Shown here: in pieces, positions 60,823 through 64,000 of the stretch | Position numbering within the stretch: the first letter of the stretch is position 1 | Layout of the letters: the number at the start of each line of letters is the position of its first letter | Assembly (NCBI GenBank): GCA_022773945.1 | Contig: JALFNS010000048.1 | Coordinates: 1 to 64,000, forward strand | DNA length: 64,000 nt | Direction of reading: 5' to 3' | From: Clostridiales bacterium | GTDB taxonomy: Bacteria > Bacillota > Clostridia > Peptostreptococcales > Anaerovoracaceae | Position numbers and translations under genes: made by a program | Notes under the pieces: model-generated | Databases searched by the model: none | Told to the model about the DNA's origin: nothing | Seen by the model: only the letters and a program-made list of their open reading frames with translations

Positions 60823-61137
60823 TTATTCCTCTACAACGTAGTACTTACCCGTCTCCGGGTCCTTGTAGACTTTGCCCAGTTCTTCAAGATTCTTGTCGGC
60901 ATCCACACTTTCGACCTGTCCGTCTTCCATTCCCTCAACTTCGTATTTCGCCTCCGGAGATTTAGTAATTTCTCCCCGGTCGGATACGTCGATGTTCCAG
61001 CTCATTATGAGGGCCAGCAAAATCCCGCAGGCAAATACCAGCATGGCATCAGCCATGTTGCCCACACCCTCCATAGGACTGAAATCCTCCTTGTTTCTGC
61101 TGACACGAAGCCTGCCGTGTCTGTTACCTAATCGCAT
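60823..61137 (-). CDS. DUF2149 protein, ExbD-like (module 2)
   Basis: The 104-residue protein parallels the module-1 copy: basic N-terminus (MRLGNRHGRLRVSRNKED), one membrane segment (GVGNMADAMLVFACGILLALIMSW) led by Asp in an ADAML context, and an outer tail ending DPETGKYYVVEE, close to the SRTGKYYYKINE end of module 1. The conserved tail suggests that it docks a partner. It follows the ExbB-like gene by four bases. Confidence 0.82.
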   Translation of the reverse strand: MRLGNRHGRLRVSRNKEDFSPMEGVGNMADAMLVFACGILLALIMSWNIDVSDRGEITKSPEAKYEVEGMEDGQVESVDADKNLEELGKVYKDPETGKYYVVEE

Positions 61138-61141
61138 CTCT

Positions 61142-61825
61142 TCACCCTCTGCTCTTAATCTTACCCTGCTCCTGCAGTTTCCTGTACATCAGTTTTCTCT
61201 CACGGGCCTGTTCCTCCAGAATGGCTTCAAATATGGTTTCCAGGCCTATGACGTACTGTTCGTACCAGCTCTTTCTTATTCCCGAAATCACATAGGAGAC
61301 AGCTCCGCTGACAAGTCCTGCCACCGTGGTATCAAAGGCTATGAGCAATGAATCCGACAGGGTCTTGGTATCTCCCTGTCCCAGAGCTATCAGTCCCGGC
61401 CCCAGAGGAATCAGCGTTCCCATCAGTCCGAACATGGGTGCAACCCTGGCAACTATATCCGTTATCTTCGTTATCCTGTTGAATCTGCTTTCCTCATCGG
61501 CGAGAAGCTGTCTTGCCAGTGCTTCTCTGGTGTTGTCCGGATACTTGATTCTGTCTATGAGCATTTCACATGCTTTCTTCTGACGTTTTAGAAGATTACT
61601 TGAGAGAATGATGTTTTTCATCTCGCTCATGTTCTTCCCCTGAATTCCGTCTATCAGTTCCGGTATGCTGACCCTGAGCGCTTTTCTCTCACTGATAAAT
61701 TCCGCGATTACGCTTCCCAGCATGAGAACAGCGATTACAATCAGTGCAATCAGTATTATTATCGTGGGAATCTGCAGCCCGCTGCTTACCGCTCTTAGAG
61801 CGTCCTTCAATGCTTCTGAAACCAA
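61142..61825 (-). CDS. MotA/TolQ/ExbB-like proton channel protein (module 2)
   Basis: The 227-residue protein has an N-terminal membrane helix (TIIILIALIVIAVLMLGSVIAEFI) and the family core DIVARVAPMFGLMGTLIPLGPGLIALGQGDTKTLSDSLLIAFDTTVAGLVSGAVSYVISG, nearly identical to module 1. It extends further at the C-terminus with a charged helix (LEEQARERKLMYRKLQEQGKIKSRG). It should form the channel ring with the DUF2149 protein of the same module. Confidence 0.9.
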   Translation of the reverse strand: MVSEALKDALRAVSSGLQIPTIIILIALIVIAVLMLGSVIAEFISERKALRVSIPELIDGIQGKNMSEMKNIILSSNLLKRQKKACEMLIDRIKYPDNTREALARQLLADEESRFNRITKITDIVARVAPMFGLMGTLIPLGPGLIALGQGDTKTLSDSLLIAFDTTVAGLVSGAVSYVISGIRKSWYEQYVIGLETIFEAILEEQARERKLMYRKLQEQGKIKSRG

Positions 61826-61839
61826 TTTGTTACCTCTTT

Positions 61840-63117
61840 CTATCTGTCAATCCTGTACTTCCTTATTCTGAATATCACACCCGATGCAAAGGCCGCGCCC
61901 AAAACTCCGGCGGTGCCTGCCGCAACGCCACGGCTGTATTCTTCGCCCTTGTCAAGTGCCTCAGCATCCGCCGCCATGCTGTCCTTTCTCTCTTTCTCAA
62001 CCATACCGGTCTCCGGAAGGATTTCATCCCCCAGAGTTACCACCCTGGCTGTAACAGTGCGGGCCTCGACGGTTTTTCCCTTGTCTGCGGTTCTGCCGGT
62101 CCTGTTCTGTCCTGCAGCCTGCTGTTTCCCCGGTTTACCGTTTATGGTTATGCCGGCGGAAACCCCGTTCGGTGCAGTTGCCGTTATTGTGACCTCGCCC
62201 TTTTTCTTAATCGTCACATTGCCATTCGCATCTACTGTAGCAATTGACTCGTCACTGCTCTCCCATTTCAGATCGCCGGCATCGTAATAGTCGTCTATAT
62301 ATCCGTCTGCTATTATGGAGACGGATACTTTCTTCTTGCTGCCCACCTTCAGGTTTTTATCGTCAATATCCAGCTTAATGTCCGTGACAGGCGGCGAGCC
62401 TGACAGTGTTACATCAATACCGTTGATGCTGTGGCAGGAGTCCATGGAAGTAACATCGCCGCCGTCATATCCCGGCCGGGTCTCCGTTCCCTCCGTAAGC
62501 TTCGTCTGCCCCAGACAGAACCTGTAGGTTCTGCTCGTGCTCATTGACAGAGAAGATGCATCGGCTCCCTGGGTTTTGCTCTCTCCGAATTCCAGAGCAA
62601 GTATGGCGGGTACCGTCTGCGCTCCCTCCAGTGCGCCCTCCTGTACATATACAGTCTCGCTGCCCGTCTGCTCCGCCAGAGCCGAAAGGTTCGGATAATA
62701 GTATCTGGCAGATGTGAGATGCCCTCCCACGGTGAAATTTCTCGTATATCCGTCATCAGTGGAAAATGTGACGTTCTGAACCGATCCCAGATCGATTCCC
62801 GCCTTCTCGAGTATTGTAGTCACCTTGGGACCTCGAGCAGCCATTGTCATTACTCCCCCTATTCTGGTTATGTTGGAGTAATAGTAAGTGGAAGCTCCCA
62901 TGGCAGCCAGTTCACTTCTGGAGAAGGTTGCCTTCACTCTCAGCTTGTCTCCCCGCTCCCCATAATACTGAACTCTGACCTCCAGGTCCGTGCCTGCCGA
63001 AGCTGCCGAGACATCATTCTGCCCCATTATGGGCAGCAGAACAAACGTCTGTCCCAAAACAAGAAGCAGTGCACACAACACGGCCCATATTCTTTTATTA
63101 ATTCCTTTCTTACTCAT
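61840..63117 (-). CDS. membrane-anchored surface protein with SUOX-like and Big_2-like domains (module 2, 425 aa)
   Basis: A signal peptide (IWAVLCALLLVLGQTFVLLPIMGQNDVSAAS) is followed by a SUOX-like region (ARGPKVTTILEKAGIDLGSVQNVTFSTDDGYTRNF, RYYYPNLSAL, RTYRFCLGQT) matching the module-1 protein. A bacterial Ig-like domain (Big_2: DLKWESSDESIATVDANGNVTIKKKGEVTITATA) comes next, then a linker and a C-terminal helix (GVAAGTAGVLGAAFASGVIF) with a basic tail. The ATG at 63117 overlaps the binding-protein stop (ATGAGTAA). It is probably the link between binding protein and ExbB-like motor. Confidence 0.78.
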   Translation of the reverse strand: MSKKGINKRIWAVLCALLLVLGQTFVLLPIMGQNDVSAASAGTDLEVRVQYYGERGDKLRVKATFSRSELAAMGASTYYYSNITRIGGVMTMAARGPKVTTILEKAGIDLGSVQNVTFSTDDGYTRNFTVGGHLTSARYYYPNLSALAEQTGSETVYVQEGALEGAQTVPAILALEFGESKTQGADASSLSMSTSRTYRFCLGQTKLTEGTETRPGYDGGDVTSMDSCHSINGIDVTLSGSPPVTDIKLDIDDKNLKVGSKKKVSVSIIADGYIDDYYDAGDLKWESSDESIATVDANGNVTIKKKGEVTITATAPNGVSAGITINGKPGKQQAAGQNRTGRTADKGKTVEARTVTARVVTLGDEILPETGMVEKERKDSMAADAEALDKGEEYSRGVAAGTAGVLGAAFASGVIFRIRKYRIDR

Positions 63118-64000
63118 AATCAAATGAAATTCCATATGTCAGTTCATAAAAATCTCTTACGTCCCTGTCCAGCTGCTCATCATCAAGAAGCTCCGGGTAC
63201 ATGACATGAATCATGTACTCAACGCCGAGAACACTCACAGTTCCCGGAAATTCCCAGGAATCCTCTTCCGTCGGCATCACGTAAACATTTCTGTTTCTGA
63301 CCGCCTTAAGCTCCGACCATGCCTTGTCCCCGTAAATATCCTCCGGGCTGTACAGAGCGCTCTCGCTGCCTGTTATGAAGATGTATTCCGGGTCCCATTC
63401 AAAAATCCGTTCCGTACCGGCCGTAGGCCAGAGCTCGGTGGCTTCAAGTTCTGCAGCACAATTCACACCGCCTGCCATTTCAATCATTTTTCCCTGAAGC
63501 ATGGTTCCGTCGGCAACCTTACCTATGGATGTCCCCATAACTATTGCTGTCTTTTTCTTGTTTTCCGGTATTGACGAAGTCATTTCTTCTGCCTTTGCAA
63601 TCGAATTCCTGTACTCCTCGATAAGCAGATTCGCTCTCTCCTCGACATCGCACACCTTGCCCATAATTTCGAGGGCCTTGATCATATCCTCGGGTGTTTC
63701 AACATCGATTCCTATGGCCGGAATCCCTATATTCTCCACAGTTTCCAGGGTTTCGACATCGCTGGCTTTGTGAAAGAAAAGATCCGGTTTAAGCTCCGCC
63801 AGAGCTTCAATGTCCGCTACTCCCTGGCCTACATCCGCGCAGTCCCTGAGAGACGGCTGGACCTCCTCGAGAAAAGGTTCACACTTGCCGATGCCTGTAA
63901 TCTTATCTCCCTGTTCCAGACTCAGGAGAAATCTTATCACCACGCGATAGCAGAGAGCTATGCTCTCCGGGTTTTTCTTCACGGTTACTTCGCGACCTGC
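63110..64000 (-). CDS. ABC importer substrate-binding protein, FepB/BtuF class (module 2, partial)
   Basis: The frame stays open to the window edge and reads AGREVTVKKNPESIALCYRVV, the usual start of the mature class III binding-protein fold, so the signal peptide lies outside. The two lobes are visible (ALAELKPDLFFHKASD, VDVETPEDMIKALEIMGKV, DPEYIFITGSESA, WSELKAVRNRNVYVMPTEEDSWEFPGTVSVLGVEYMIHVMYPEL). The ligand class is iron chelate, heme or cobalamin-like. The matching permease and ATPase may lie beyond the window or be shared with module 1. Confidence 0.9.
   Translation of the reverse strand, partial: AGREVTVKKNPESIALCYRVVIRFLLSLEQGDKITGIGKCEPFLEEVQPSLRDCADVGQGVADIEALAELKPDLFFHKASDVETLETVENIGIPAIGIDVETPEDMIKALEIMGKVCDVEERANLLIEEYRNSIAKAEEMTSSIPENKKKTAIVMGTSIGKVADGTMLQGKMIEMAGGVNCAAELEATELWPTAGTERIFEWDPEYIFITGSESALYSPEDIYGDKAWSELKAVRNRNVYVMPTEEDSWEFPGTVSVLGVEYMIHVMYPELLDDEQLDRDVRDFYELTYGISFDYE

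Overview
The window looks like a chromosomal segment of an anaerobic, amino-acid-fermenting member of the Clostridia, plausibly close to Eubacteriales family XIII / Anaerovoracaceae. This is inferred from gene content, not from a database search. The evidence is: Rex redox repressor, CIRCE-controlled groESL, EtfBA plus an acyl-CoA dehydrogenase, an AOR-type tungsten/molybdenum oxidoreductase, FMN and Moco-type riboswitches, AGGAGG ribosome sites, a standalone CoaB, and no outer-membrane genes. Most genes lie on the minus strand.

Layout. 1-2250: accessory-looking edge with a ParA fragment, small unknown genes and an AAA ATPase, stopping at tRNA-Ser. 2400-6700: coaB-thrC-lipoprotein operon, DUF554, flavin reductase, tRNA-Glu. 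7200-10500: etfA-etfB-acyl-CoA dehydrogenase and DUF3842. 10900-15700: oligopeptide/nickel-type ABC importer with a fused double ATPase. 15800-18400: YkvI-type transporter and guaB. 19100-21100: groEL-groES. 21200-29400: ogg, a P-loop/Asp23 fusion, ferredoxin, rex, acp, an ABC-F protein, tsaD-rimI-tsaB-tsaE, and ribU behind an FMN riboswitch. 29700-36000: a CRP-family regulator followed by radical SAM, methyltransferase, CoA ligase, XdhC and a nucleotidyltransferase-phosphatase fusion; this resembles an uncharacterised conserved locus of Desulfovibrio (DVU_1551-1557 type, from memory). 36100-38800: a metallophosphatase fusion and a DUF4143 ATPase. 38900-52300: two secreted proteins, a FecCD-type ABC importer, and an ExbB-like/DUF2149 pair with a surface-anchored partner. 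52760-58400: AOR operon (riboswitch, ferredoxin, AOR, MoaD, ThiF, 58-aa protein, MobB-FdhD fusion, DUF364). 58440-60820: ApbE, SUOX-like lipoprotein, NusG-II and Gx transporter. 60820-64000: a second ExbB-like/DUF2149/surface protein/binding protein module that runs off the window.

Three signals go beyond routine annotation. (1) Four intergenic repeat clusters (about 6.75, 10.6, 18.7 and 52.6 kb) are built from short inverted words. In three of them 8-bp arms flank a core of 22-24 bp (exactly 22 in nine of ten units of arrays A and C), and every cluster uses a different word. I know no described repeat class with this design. (2) Two parallel modules pair a MotA/TolQ/ExbB protein with an ExbD-like DUF2149 protein, a surface protein carrying a sulfite-oxidase-like domain, and an ABC binding protein. 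They suggest a proton-driven surface uptake machine in an apparently single-membrane cell. (3) Four sites matching ATGTTG-N6-CAACAT lie near genes of the CRP-family/radical SAM operon and the surface-uptake genes; two of them sit at -41.5 from good -10 boxes, which suggests a local regulon.
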